A stretch of DNA of 64,000 bases from Yamagishiella unicocca (Eukaryota > Chlorophyta > Chlorophyceae > Chlamydomonadales > Volvocaceae): positions 1-64,000 of the forward strand of contig BDSL01000073.1 of assembly GCA_003116995.1 (NCBI GenBank), given 5' to 3'. Below the pieces are notes generated by a model. That model had not been told where the DNA came from, made no database searches, and worked only from the letters and a program-made list of their open reading frames with translations. Positions 15,309 through 25,739 of the stretch are shown piece after piece; position 1 is the stretch's first letter; each line of letters opens with the position of its first letter. The position numbers and the translations under genes were made by a program.

Positions 15309-15519
15309 CAGTGTTTTTTTTCGTTTTAGGGGGGTCTCGATTTATTCTATCTCAATAAATTTTCAGGGGTGTTTGATATTTGTTCCATATTTATTTTATA
15401 GCTGTGTGGTGCTGGGGGGGGCTCCACCACCCCCAGACCCCCCCGATAAGTTACAAGTCCTTTCACAGACCAAGAGCCACGTACAGTTGGTATGTTTCTT
15501 AGTGTCATTTGTTAGGGCA
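15309..15519. other. Satellite edge and G/C-run junction
   Basis: The last satellite unit breaks off near 15,308 inside its 'ggaccaaa' segment and passes into T-rich sequence. Around 15,410-15,447 a G-run and a C-run (GGGGGGGCTCC ... CCCCCAGACCCCCC) could pair as a hairpin. Such G-run/C-run pairs are common at algal transposon ends, but no terminal repeat or target-site duplication was found. No gene is visible. Confidence 0.5.
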
Positions 15520-16370
15520 AGTGTGCTGCGGTCTCCGTTCATCATGTACCCGTTCATCATGTACCGCCCCCTGCTGCTACTGGCCAGCCACTTCCGCAGT
15601 GCGTCACCAAACGGGAATGTGTGCAGGTCGAACAAGTCCTGTGTGAACATGCGCACGCACAGTGCCAGGTGCTCATCTAGGTGGTTGCGTGTAGGGTCCT
15701 GCACGTGCCTGCTGTGCCTGCTTGTCTAGGCGGTTGCGTGTGGGGTCCTGCACGTGCCTGCTATGCCTACTCGTCCAGCAAGGCGCCGTCCAGGATTGGC
15801 GGCACCTTGCTGGAGTTGGCGCCTGTCCGCTCATGGCAGTAATACTCCTTGATGGTCTTCAGCTTCACTTTGAAGTCGGCCGCTGTGGGCTTGGCCTCCC
15901 AGTACTCGCTGCATCCAGCAGTTGATGCGGGGGAAAATGTGAAGTCAACTCGCCCACCAGCTCCTCGACTGCGGCTGACATGTCTGCCTGCACTGACTCG
16001 ATGACCTGGACCAGACGCTGCGGTGTCAAGGGTGGTGGTGAGCGGTCTCGGCCGATGCGTGGGGGATCAGCGATGAAGGGAAGCCATGGCTGCCGCACAT
16101 CAGGCCGATCCGCTCCTCCCCTGGCGCATCTGGATCGAACTCCCAGATGGTGCCGTTGATGTCCCCATTAACTGGCAGCAGCGCCTTGAAGTCCCCGAAC
16201 TCCAACGTAGTGTAGCGGGTCACCGACCTGAGGTACATCTCGCGCAGGTGGTCCTTGGCGCGTTACAGCGCCTTGGCCAGCTCGCCGATGTACAGCCCAC
16301 AGCTCTGGCAAAGCTTGATGAACATGTCAACGACGACCAGGGCGGGCATCAACGTGTGCACCCCAAAAAG
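15520..16370 (-). pseudogene. Broken coding relic of unknown protein
   Basis: Read on the minus strand this stretch has protein-like content in successive pieces. From about 16,370 down comes a segment containing DMFIKLCQSCGLYIGEL, then an in-frame TAA (16,263-16,265). Next come LRSVTRYTTLEFGDFKALL and EFDPDAPGEERIGLMCG. After a frameshift near 16,080 there is RLVQVIESVQADMSAAVEEL, and after another near 15,905 there is ADFKVKLKTIKEYYCHERTG. A further piece (DLFDLHTFPFGDALRKWL) lies at about 15,560-15,660, beyond a roughly 49-bp tandem duplication at 15,677-15,774. I do not recognise the family. A transposon-borne or captured host gene is plausible. The in-frame stop and frameshifts make an intact product unlikely. 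Confidence 0.5.
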
Positions 16371-17063
16371 CTAGGGATGTGGAAGCCTTTACTACTAGGT
16401 GATCAATGAGCCCAAGTCTCTAACCTTTGGGGCCATGTCAGAAATGCGGTGATCCATGGTTTGGTGACAGCTTAATCAGCATATCCATAACATGTCCCAA
16501 AAAGCTAGGGATATGGACGCCTTTACTACTATGTGATCAATGAGCCCAAGTCTCTAACCTTGGGGGCCATGTCAGAAATGCGGTGATCCATGGTTTGGCG
16601 ACAGCTTAATCAGCATATCCATAACATGGCCCAAAAAGCTAGGGATATGTTCGCCTTTACTACTAGGTGATCAATGAGCCCAAGTCTCTAACCTTTGGGG
16701 CCATGTCAGAAATGCGGTGATCCATGGTTTGGCGACAGCTTAATCAGCATAACCATAACATGGCCCAAAAAGCTAGGGATGTGGACGCCTTTACTACTAT
16801 GTGATCAATGAGCCCAAGTCTCTAACCTTTGGGGCCATGTCAGAAATGCGGTGATCCATGGTTTGGCGACAGCTTAAACAGCATACCCATGACATGGCCC
16901 AAAAAGCTAGGGATATGGACGCCTTTACTACTATGTGATCAATGAGCCCAAGTCTCTAACCTTGGGGGCCATGTCAGAAATGCGGTGATCCATGGTTTGG
17001 CGACAGCTTAATCAGCATATCCATAACATGGCCCAAAAAGCTAGGGATATGTTCGCCTTTACT
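16360..17063. repeat. 134-bp satellite, array 1 (about 5 copies)
   Basis: Tandem copies of a 134-bp unit. The shared GATCCATGG landmark recurs at 16,451, 16,585, 16,719, 16,853 and 16,987, exactly 134 bp apart. The unit includes GCGACAGCTTAATCAGCAT, AAAAAGCTAGGGATATG and TAACCTTTGGGGCCATGTC. The same family, in the same orientation, forms a second array at 31,889-33,110. The left end starts directly against the minus-strand coding relic. The right end runs into an 18-bp minisatellite. Confidence 0.95.
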
Positions 17064-17068
17064 ACTAT

Positions 17069-17405
17069 GCTAGCTGCGCCGTCGGATATTGCAGCAACAC
17101 CATCGGGTGCTGCAGCCGCGCCATCGGGTGCGGCAGTTATGCCGGTGGGTGCTGCAGCCGCGCCATCGGATGCGGCAGTTACGCCGGTGGGTGCTGCAGC
17201 CACGCCGTCGGGTGCTGCAGCCGCGCCGTCGGGTGCGGCAGCCGTGCCATCGGGTGCTGCAGCCGCACCGTCGGGTGCGGCAGCCACGCCGTCGGGTGCG
17301 GCAGCCGCGCCGTCGGGTGCGGCAGCCGCCCCATCAGGTGCGGCAGCCGTGCCGTCGGGTGCGGCAGCTGCGCCATCGGGTGCGGCAGCCGCGCCATCGG
17401 GATTG
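17069..17405. repeat. 18-bp GC-rich minisatellite (Ala-Pro-Ser-Gly)
   Basis: About 18 imperfect copies of an 18-bp unit such as GCAGCCGCGCCATCGGGT. On the plus strand it reads as a hexapeptide A-A-A-P-S-G with A/V/T/M and D/G variants. All frames on both strands stay open because the period is a multiple of three, so openness alone is not evidence of translation. It starts where the 134-bp satellite stops and leads into the coding-like stretch that follows. Confidence 0.85.
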
Positions 17406-18003
17406 GCGGATGCGCGCGTGGCAGCCACGCCGCAACCGCAGCCACAGCCGCGTGGCGGACACGCCGCAGCCGCAGCCGCGCCGCAGCTCTGTGGCAGCCG
17501 CAGTCGCAGCCGCAGCAGAAGCAGCAGCAGCAGCCACAGAGACAGCAGCACAGCGAACAGGCGGTACAGATGGGCCATCAGGGGCCGCGGGGCCAGCCAT
17601 GAGTCCAGCATCCCCGTCCTCCTTTGCGGCTGTGGTCATGGGGTCGCTGACCCGGGGCCTGGCAGCCGGTACTCCGCAATATCAGGCAGCGGTGGACGAC
17701 CTCACGCGGAAGATGATAGCCTCCAGGAACGCGTCAGCGGCGGAGAAGGCCGCGGCCGCCAGGGACGCGGCGGAGGCAGCCGTACGAGCCAGGCGCGGTA
17801 ACCCAGCCGCCTGGCGACCCCCCGAGGCCACTGGTCCCCCGAGGCCGCCCGGGCTTAGGTCGAGCCGCTCACCGCCCAGTTTTATCAGCTGGATGTATGG
17901 TGCGGCATTAACTCGTGCGCAAATACCGGTAGAATCTTTGAGCTGTTGCAGCCAGGTAACGGGCCGAGATGGAGAAGATTTCGCCTGGGCAGGACAACGT
18001 TAA
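17400..18003 (+). CDS. Hypothetical Ala-rich coding-like stretch (relic?)
   Basis: A frame that ends at a TAA at 18,001-18,003 carries an Ala/Gln-rich part and then a more protein-like segment at about 17,620-17,800. That segment contains SFAAVVMGSLTRGLAAG, AVDDLTRKMIASRNASAAE and KAAAARDAAEAAVRARRG, and looks like a short charged helical region. No domain is recognised. An N-terminal gag-like part of a retroelement is possible because LINE-type debris occurs elsewhere in the window. A convincing start codon is missing, since upstream the frame runs into minisatellite. I cannot tell a degraded element from an exon of a host gene. Confidence 0.3.
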
Positions 18004-18139
18004 AACATGAATGTCGTTATGTCCCCCCGACCAGTCATGCTTACCCCATGCTTGCATAACACCCCCACATACCATTATGCAATTCATATCCCATCAATTT
18101 TCTAATCCCTTAAGACAGCTTGGCAGTAATTATACCTAA

Positions 18140-18850
18140 ACACGGCTCGGCGGTACCCTATATGGAGGACTTGGTGGCGGCCCCCTGCGCTGTCATTCTG
18201 AGGATGTCCGGGTGGAGGGCGTTAGGGGTGTACCCACGCCACTTCAGCTAGCTAGCTGCGGCTGCCTTCATCGCCGTCATCTGTTGAGGCAGCACCCACT
18301 GCAGGAGTGGGGCTCCCCCATTGCAGGCCCCGAGCCGCGGCCCCTCTTACAGTTCCTGCCTTTATGCCTAGCTTTATGCCCTCGGTCCGCCAATGGGGAA
18401 CGTCATGCTGCTTGGACACGCAGTGGGTCAAACAGACCGCTGCTAGGGCCCCACACATGACGTCATGCCGCGGTGCGGGTGGGCGCAGCGGTGGCCCTGT
18501 TGCCGGTGGGGTGGTTGGAGGCTGCACGCAATGTGCCTGTCAATGCCTGGTATACGTCTGCCGTCCCGGCCCGTCGGCCGTCCCGTTCCGTCCGCACTCT
18601 GGTCGGGGGCCTGGGGTGGGCCGTGCCTGGGGCACAGCCGGTATCTCTGGCGGAACTGACTGTGAAGGTTGCAGCCGCAGATGGAGAATCTGCGGCAGCA
18701 CGACCTGTCGTACCTGGAGGCCGCCGGGGTCCCCGAGAGTGGTCGTGCTGCTGCTCTTGCCGCCTTGTATAGCGTGTTTGGCTGGGGGCGCGGGGGGGGG
18801 TGCTGCGGCTGAGTTGTACCCCACACCGAGAGGCCGACACTGAGGGCTGC
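18140..18850 (+). pseudogene. Coding-like relic, unknown, at least one frameshift
   Basis: The plus strand shows protein-like pieces: VPYMEDLVAAPCAVILRMSG at about 18,150-18,210; then, with a frame change, VGWLEAARNVPVNAWYTSAV and VGGLGWAVPGAQPVSLAELT at about 18,505-18,660; then QMENLRQHDLSYLEAAGVPE and RAAALAALYSVFGWG at about 18,680-18,790 in another frame. Frames shift without obvious intron signals, so a decayed transposon or pseudogene is the best reading. It may belong with the preceding stretch. Confidence 0.35.
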
Positions 18851-20903
18851 TCCGTGTGAAGCGCTGATGAGGCCGCTGGTCCAACATAAGCATAACCAAA
18901 ATCATCGCTGCCTGGCGTGCATGAGTACTGAAAAGGGTAAGGTAATAAAGGCCAGCCGCAGTGAAGTGGGATTGAATGTTGGAATACATGGTGGTGCTAC
19001 CAACACGCATAATGGAGGGTAGCCATGAGACCGCACAAGGTCAAGCACCTTGTGCGCACGCAGTGCCGGACTTCTTCAGATTGCGTTGCATCGGGGTCAC
19101 AGCAGATTTCATGTTGCCAGGAGTAACAAGCTCCGGCGGATTAGTAAGGCCCCCTAACGGCCCCCACCTACGGCTGCAAGTCTGTGGCGCGAGCACTAAC
19201 CCATCTGGATCAGGGTTGCTGTGCCTCGCCTTGTCCCACGCCGCCTTGCCTAAATTTCCAAATCAGAACATGAATCACGGCCATTACTCCCTCGCGCGTG
19301 TTTAGGAAGCGTCGTCGTGAAATCTACGACAACCTGGCTTGTTGCAGGCACAAACAGTTAGCAGGATCACACATGAGCCGCCTGGCCACGCCTGGCCCTG
19401 CTGTCCTCGTAATTGAAAATTGGTAATTGCCACCAGAGTTACCGGTATCACAGCGCTTTTCCTGTGGTTTCGGCTCTCTTCAATGTTCAATGAATCATCT
19501 CTTCATGAATCGGTGTCTGGACCGGGTTACAAGGACCCACTGGAAACTTTGTTTCTGTCCCTTTTCCGTACTGTTTTCGGCCACTTTGTAGCGATAGATC
19601 TACGGCACTGCACTGCCTTGCGTTTGGGACCCAGTGTTGCGTTTGGGACCCCGCCTGGCAGATGCCAGTTGCTGTGTTGCGGATGCCAGCCCCGGCAGCA
19701 GATGCGATGCCCGCTGTGACAGATGCCAGCTGCTGCCGATAGATGCCATGCATACCAGAAAAATGCCGTGCAATGCATGCGTTCGTTCATTTAGCAGGTG
19801 ATTCCCGCCCGCGGCGGCAGCAAACATTATTTCTGCGCGCACTGTTTGCGCCGCCATCTGCCCCATGTACACGGCCTGTATCCGTCTGCGTGTGTTACAG
19901 GCTTCCGGTGCGTGTATCCCTTCCCAACCAGCGATGTGTATCCCGTACGACCCCAACCCCACCCCGACCGCGGGCCAATCTAATCCCCGCCGTCGGCCAA
20001 TCCAATCCCTGCAGTTGGAAGGTTGAATCCTTGCCGTTGGAGGGTTGAATCCCTACCGTTGCACAGTCCAATCCCACCCTTTGGCTAATCTAATCCCCAA
20101 CCCAGGACCAACCCTTTTGGCAATCCTAATCCCTTGATACCCTCTGAATAACACGACCACATGCTTCACTAAATCGACGGGGCACCCGTCTTCGAAGCAC
20201 ATCGACCCAAACCTGCGCAAACAACACACTATAACATAGCAGGATACGGCGTAGTGGGGCGTAGCAATAAACGGCGTAGCAATATAATCTACCGGTATAC
20301 GTATGGATGGTACATAAGGAGCGCGCCGTGCCGGGCGCCTCGCCGGCCCGCACGCTCCACCACTATGCCATAAAATATCCTCATCGCGGCAGTGTGGGGT
20401 ATTTACATTGAATCACGTCCTGGTCCAGACTCAAGCGATTATGGAACAGGGGGGCCGTTTGCGCAGGCCGCAGCTAGCTTATTCGGGAAAGCGTACCACG
20501 CGAAAAGTATGTCTTATGAAAAGGTCGGTGGTTGCTAATTTAATCCAGTTACCATTGTACTACGTTGGTCGCGGAGCGGCAATTGGCATTCCATGCCCTT
20601 CCCAAACCTGTGCAGTTATCGGTATTTGTAACTTATTTTTGCACAAAGCAGCTTCACCTCACCAACGTACATCTCGTCAGAGGCACGTTAACAAATTGCG
20701 GGTCGCTAATTTTCGCCGAATTACCTCGTATCTTTTCGATACCCTATGTTGATAAGTCCTTACCTGAATTGTTTGGATAGTGCGGGACCAGCACTGCAAA
20801 GGGGACACTGTCAGGACATCATTGCCGCCGCAGGATCAGGAGCCCAGTGAAGGGGACACTACAGGAAACTGGACGAGAAGTGCCGGATTAGCAAAGGGCG
20901 AGG
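18851..20903. other. Intergenic region, no gene recognised
   Basis: No supported exon in any frame. It holds short direct repeats around an AGATGCCA core at about 19,655-19,750 and the imperfect minisatellite listed separately. The last few hundred bases presumably include the promoter and 5' UTR of the WD40 gene, but no TATA-like or other element can be assigned. Confidence 0.6.
19979..20115. repeat. Imperfect 20-24-bp minisatellite
   Basis: Six or seven degenerate units built on AATCCAATCCCTGC followed by GTTGG or CGTTGGAGG. Spacing varies between about 20 and 24 bp, so this is old, diverged repetition. No coding frame runs through it. Confidence 0.6.
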
Positions 20904-23900
20904 ATGGGCGACGCGGTAACCACTTACTCTTTGAAGCATCAGGCACGCGTGCTTGTTGCGCTTCCGTGCGATTCAATCAGCTCTAAATGGTTCGTGGGGA
21001 CGACCGCGTTGCGCGAGGACAACGAGGTGAGAGTTTGCGCGGGAGACTTTCGTCGATTCCGTCGCACGTGCCAACCAGTTCGACCGATATCACCGGCCTC
21101 CGTATGCAGATCCGCTTGCTCCAGTATGATGCTGACAATGAGCAGCTTGTTTGCAAGCGCGCATACTCTCACGCAGCTGAACTCTGGGACATCGCCCCCT
21201 GTCCGACACGGGATGACATTCTGGTATCTGTCTGGGCTAAAGGTACGCCGGTGTTGAGGCCCATGGTCCATTAGTTCCTGCATGGCGAACAATGCGCCAG
21301 CCAGGGCCAGGGCGTGTGCAATTGAGGGTAATGTGTTTGGAGTTTGGAGCCATCACAATTATACATGCAACTCCGTTTAGGGGCGAGCGCCCCTCCCATG
21401 AACACCCTCCGAAATCTCAAACGCGGTCAGGGGAACTTACCTCTTCTTCGCTGCGTCCACATGCCCGTGCCCCCCACCGGACCTCGGGTCCTGCCCTCGG
21501 TCCCTGCTCACCGTGGTGCTGTGCACCGCACGCGTACATGATCCTACGTGACCCCCCTCCATGTTTGTTACCCTTCCATCACTTATAACCCCCGCCACCC
21601 CCCAACCTCCCCCTCCAGCTGGGAATAGCAGCGCCACACTGTGGCGGGCACCTGCCGAGGAGGTCCCAGGCGAGCCAGGGCGGCCGCAGGAGCAGGCGCT
21701 GGTGCAGCAGGCGGAGCTACCGGGGGAGAGTGGCTCGATGCGCTGGTGGGACTCGCGCTGAGCGGGCGGTACGAGGAGGGGGGTGGCGAGCAGACCTGAG
21801 ACCCGCGGGAAGGGGAGCTTGGTGGATTAGCCGTAGGAGGGATACACAGGTCAGTGAGGTTGGCACCCTGGCCTAGGCCAGCGGGTGATCATGAACACAT
21901 TAAGCCTCCCCAATGATGCCACAATACCCTCGCAATACACGATCGCCAGTCCTCCCTCTCCTGGGTGATGGGAGCCGAAGTTATGATGATGAAGCCGCAT
22001 GTTGCCTGGTGCCGTTGAATTACTCCTAAATGCCCCTGCACATCTGGCCTTGGTATCTGTCCACCGCCACGAGTTCCCAATGCCCCACTGCCTGCCAGCA
22101 CTGGGTAAAAAAACAACGTTTGCTATCAGTCATCAGACGCCATCATGTGAAGTAGCCAGTCACTGTCCATTCGACGGGCACCCTGTGCGCCGGGGCTACC
22201 CGCCATCACCTTTCCGGCCCCCATGGCTAAAACCCGCCATGGCCAACATTTGGCTGCTGTGCCCACGCAACGCCCCAGTGCTCTGTGGAGCGCGCAGCAG
22301 CCGGAAACCGTTGTGACGGTGGAGGAGGGCCACCTGAAAAAATGGACCATCACGGAGGCGGGCGCCGAGGTGCGGCCACCCAGGCGGGGTGAAGGGGCTG
22401 GCGGATCCTATGGTTTCCAGAACATTGTCACATTGTTGTTATACCCTTTGCTGCTGCACGTTTCGCTGACGAAGATTGTCCGCAAATTAACTTCCGCTTG
22501 GCGCTTCTTCAGCAGCTCTTCCGATCTCCACCAATGCTTGTTCTGCAAACATGTTTGTATGCGCACATGAGACGTCACGGGGGCTCTCACTTGCCCAATG
22601 GCCCGCACACCCCGCCAATCTCCGCAGGCCTCCTCCACCTGCTCAGCCGGTGAGATGGTGCAGCTCTGGTCGGGGGCGCTACACCCCCGCAACCCATCGC
22701 TGTTGTGTACGGCGGGCAGCAATGACGTGCAGGTAGGCGCTTGACACCGGCGCAGGGGAATCATGTGGACGAGGGATGTCTGACAGGGCGCAGCGGAGTT
22801 GTGCCGGGAGGCGCCGCCAATGATAAGGGTACGACCGTGGTACGGCTTTAGGTCCACAGAAAAGGCTCGAGAAAGCCCCATAGTCGCCCACGTGTTTGCC
22901 ACTCCTTCACTTGTGTGTCCCACCAAGCGGGATGCTGTGCACTTTGTCGGGCATTACGTGATGTGCGACTGCGGTGCAAGGGATACCCACGCGGTGTATC
23001 TAGGCTACGTCGAAGTTTCAGGCAGGGGCCGTGGGGTAGCGGACGGTGTAGGGGAAGGGGCCGTGAGCGGCGTAGAGCTGCGGCCATGTTTCCCAGGTGC
23101 TTTGCCCGGTCAGCTCCGGCAAGAACGCGGCGCTGTGTGGCTGCAGGATGGCCCCGAGCCGACATGCGCGCTTTCGTGTGGCACACAGTGATCGAAGGTT
23201 AGGGTCGACGCCCCGTTGCAGCCGCGTCCTGCTCAGAGACGCGCCCTTAGGGCTGATCGCAAACCTGGTAGGCTTTTGTATGCCTTGGAACCTCTGCCTC
23301 TGTCCTAAATATTAATGGCCAACCCCAGCTTCCCGAGCGTCATGGAGGCCAGCGCTCTGCAACAGACTTTTTTCCCGCCGTAATGCCACTGTACCAGACG
23401 TGGGACCTGCGCAGCTTGTGCCGCCCCATGGGTGAGATTAAAATGGCCCACAAGATGCCCGTGCGCTCCATCAGCTTCGCGCCGCACAACGACACTCGCG
23501 TCCTCACGGCGGGGGACGATTGCAAGCTGCGGTTCTGGGATCTCAGGTGGGCACACCTGCATGGATGGGCTTGCTTTGGGGGGCAAGTGTGCTCGCCCCG
23601 TGCACGTCCCGTCGCGTTCCATCGCCTCCTGTTCCCTGACTGGACAAGATAAAATACTGCAGCAGGGCGTTGGCAACAATCGCTTTGGGATTTGGAAATA
23701 GTGGACCGAGTCTTAGCTTGTGTGGCAGGTCGCCTGTGAGCTCCGCTGGGCCTCCTGGCGCAACCCTAGCGCTGGTGAAAAAGGGGAAAACCCTGGCTGC
23801 TCCGTTTGCACCATGGCAAACACGACGCGAGCGAGCACGTCCCAAACCGTAAAGCATTACGTTGATTCGCAGTCCATGAGCCTCGTGCTCGCGTGGGCCA

Positions 23901-24740
23901 CGTTGAAAATCTTGTACGGCATCATCATGGGTTTCCATGATGCCAATTGTACGCCCATTAACTCCCACCCATCAGTCACACCACCTCTCCCTCCAGCATC
24001 CCCGATCGTCATGTATGCCCCGCAGGAGCCCTGGCCAGCCCCTGTTGGAGCTGGGTGGCCATCGGCACTGGGTGTGGCGCGCTTCCTACAACCCTGTACA
24101 CGACGCCCTGGTCGCGTCTTGCTCGTCCGACTGCTGTGTCAACCTGTACTATGCTCCGCACCTGGCGGCATCAGCAGGTCCAGCAGCGGCGGCGGAGGCC
24201 GGTGCGGTGGCAGGCGCCGGGACTATTTTGCCATCAGCCACTGGCGGGGGAGCCGTTGCGGTGGCATCGAGTGTTGCGCCAGGCGCCGCTGCTCCAGGTC
24301 ACAAGGCAACCGGCAGGTGGGGACGACAGGGGGCAGGGGACTTTTGGGTTTTATAGGGACAGGGGACTTGGGCGACGATGCCAGCCACTTCCCATGGTTC
24401 ACACTTGATGAGCGCAATGGGGTCGAGGGGGTGGAAGGGTGGCGTGGGGTCCTGTGTCCTGCTGGTGTGCTGCGGTGTTCCGACCCATCGTCCCAGACCC
24501 ATGCATGGGAAAGCAGTTATTGCGCCCAGGCTTTGGTAGTCTCCAAAGAGTGTGTATCGACAATGCCGCAGGACTGGTGACCTGGACGGCAAGGTGTTCA
24601 GCTGGGACGAGCACGAGGACAGTGTGTACGGTATGGCCTGGAGTGCAGCGGATCCATGGCTGTTGGCCAGCTTATCGTTTGACGGTCGTGTGGCGCTCAA
24701 CAGGGTACCCAAGAACATCAAGTACAAGATCCTAATCTGA
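20904..24740 (+). CDS. EIPR1: EIPR1/TSSC1-like WD40-repeat protein
   Basis: Eight exons: 20904-21026, 21110-21242, 21619-~21745, ~22156-22369, 22628-22732, 23398-23546, 24026-24316, 24572-24740 (1,311 nt, about 436 residues; animal EIPR1 is somewhat shorter). The family is a seven-bladed WD40 protein that binds the EARP/GARP tethering complexes and acts in endosome-to-Golgi recycling and dense-core vesicle traffic. Family landmarks occur in order: an N-terminal YSLKHQARVLVAL, a blade with ELWDIAPCP, GDDCKLRFWDLR in exon 6, HRHWVWRASYNPVHDALV in exon 7, and the C-terminal EHEDSVYGMAWSAADPW and LSFDGRVALNRVP. ATG 20,904 is chosen because the next residues already match the family. Only the exon 3/4 junction is uncertain, since no strong acceptor precedes exon 4. 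An Ala/Gly-rich loop extends exon 7. Confidence 0.88.
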
Positions 24741-25081
24741 GCCACCCGCACCACTACCATGGCCTCGCCAGCTTCACCAGTAATTCCGTGGCTGTTGCAA
24801 CTCCGGCAGGGTTGTATTAAACGGTGCAATGTGGCTGTATGATTTGCTTGTAGGAGCAGTTGGCCTGAGGTAGGCACGGCGTGGCTATGCGGTATGTGGC
24901 GGAGGGAGCACCAATGATATGGGCAGTGGGTGACACGTGGTGTTTCTGCTCGAGTAACCGACTTCGCCAGTCGGTTTGGGTTCTTTTGGGATGCGTAAAG
25001 CATTTCCTTCCCTGGTCCTTGCCCCATGTACGGATACCGTCGCAGTTTTGACTTGGCTTACATGAAATACGCTCACAGTCA

Positions 25082-25086
25082 TGTAA
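25082..25086 (+). terminator. Candidate poly(A) signal TGTAA for the WD40 gene
   Basis: TGTAA is the poly(A) signal typical of volvocine algae. This copy lies about 340 bp after the stop codon. A second TGTAA at 25,431-25,435 would give a 3' UTR of about 690 bp. The sequence alone does not decide between them. Confidence 0.4.
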
Positions 25087-25523
25087 TTGTGAAAGGCTTT
25101 GAATGCAGACCCTTGGCAGATCCGTGTAACTTCCATTGCGCCCGGAAGGCTAGCATTATATTTCGACAGACGACAAGTTTCAAACGGGTTCCGCTGACCT
25201 GACTTCCAGTCGTCGTCAACCCCAAGTCCATGGCAGCGTGCAGCGGGTGGAGGGGAGCCATCAGCGCAACCTCCCCCTGTGTATTGGTGCTTGCTGTTTC
25301 CTCTGGGCTCTCGGTTGTGAGGCTCTGGGCGGTTTGTCTTTCGGAACCGTCGGTTTTCTCTGCTTTCCTTGTCTTTTTCAGTGTCAGGCGATGCGCCCGA
25401 TGGCTCTACCTTTTAAGGTCTGGAGCCCACTGTAACGATTACAACAAAATGAGAAAGTCAATCGCCGTTTTAGGGACTATGAAAAAGCCGAACACGAAGT
25501 TGGGCATCTCCGCCCGGCCTGGA

Positions 25524-25658
25524 GGGAGTCAATGGTAATTGCCCAGGCATACCTGGCGCCATTGGGATAGTACCATTCATAACTCCATTGCCGGGGGAGT
25601 TATGAATGGTACCATCCCAATGGCGCCAGGCATGCCTGGGCAATTACTATTGACTCCC
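25524..25658. repeat. Foldback: 63-bp arms, 9-nt loop
   Basis: Left arm 25,524-25,586 and right arm 25,596-25,658 are inverted copies that differ at only three of 63 positions, all A/G transitions. The spacer is ATTGCCGGG. The element would form a long hairpin if transcribed. The arms hold CCCAGGCATGCCTGG-like palindromes related to the tandem repeat that follows. No flanking target-site duplication is evident. It could be a foldback/MITE-type element or a hairpin small-RNA precursor. Confidence 0.9.
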
Positions 25659-25739
25659 CCCAGGCATGCCTAGGCATGCCTGACAACTTGCTTTCTGCAC
25701 AGCCCACTTTGTGTTGTATTTTCTTATTACGAAATAAGC

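Noticed and set aside
1..17063. CRISPR array
   Set aside because: Units are contiguous tandem copies without unique spacers, the genome is eukaryotic, and no cas-like genes are present.
17012..17639. Minus-strand Ala/Pro-rich open frames over the minisatellite
   Set aside because: They mirror the 18-bp plus-strand repeat. Every frame is open because of the period.
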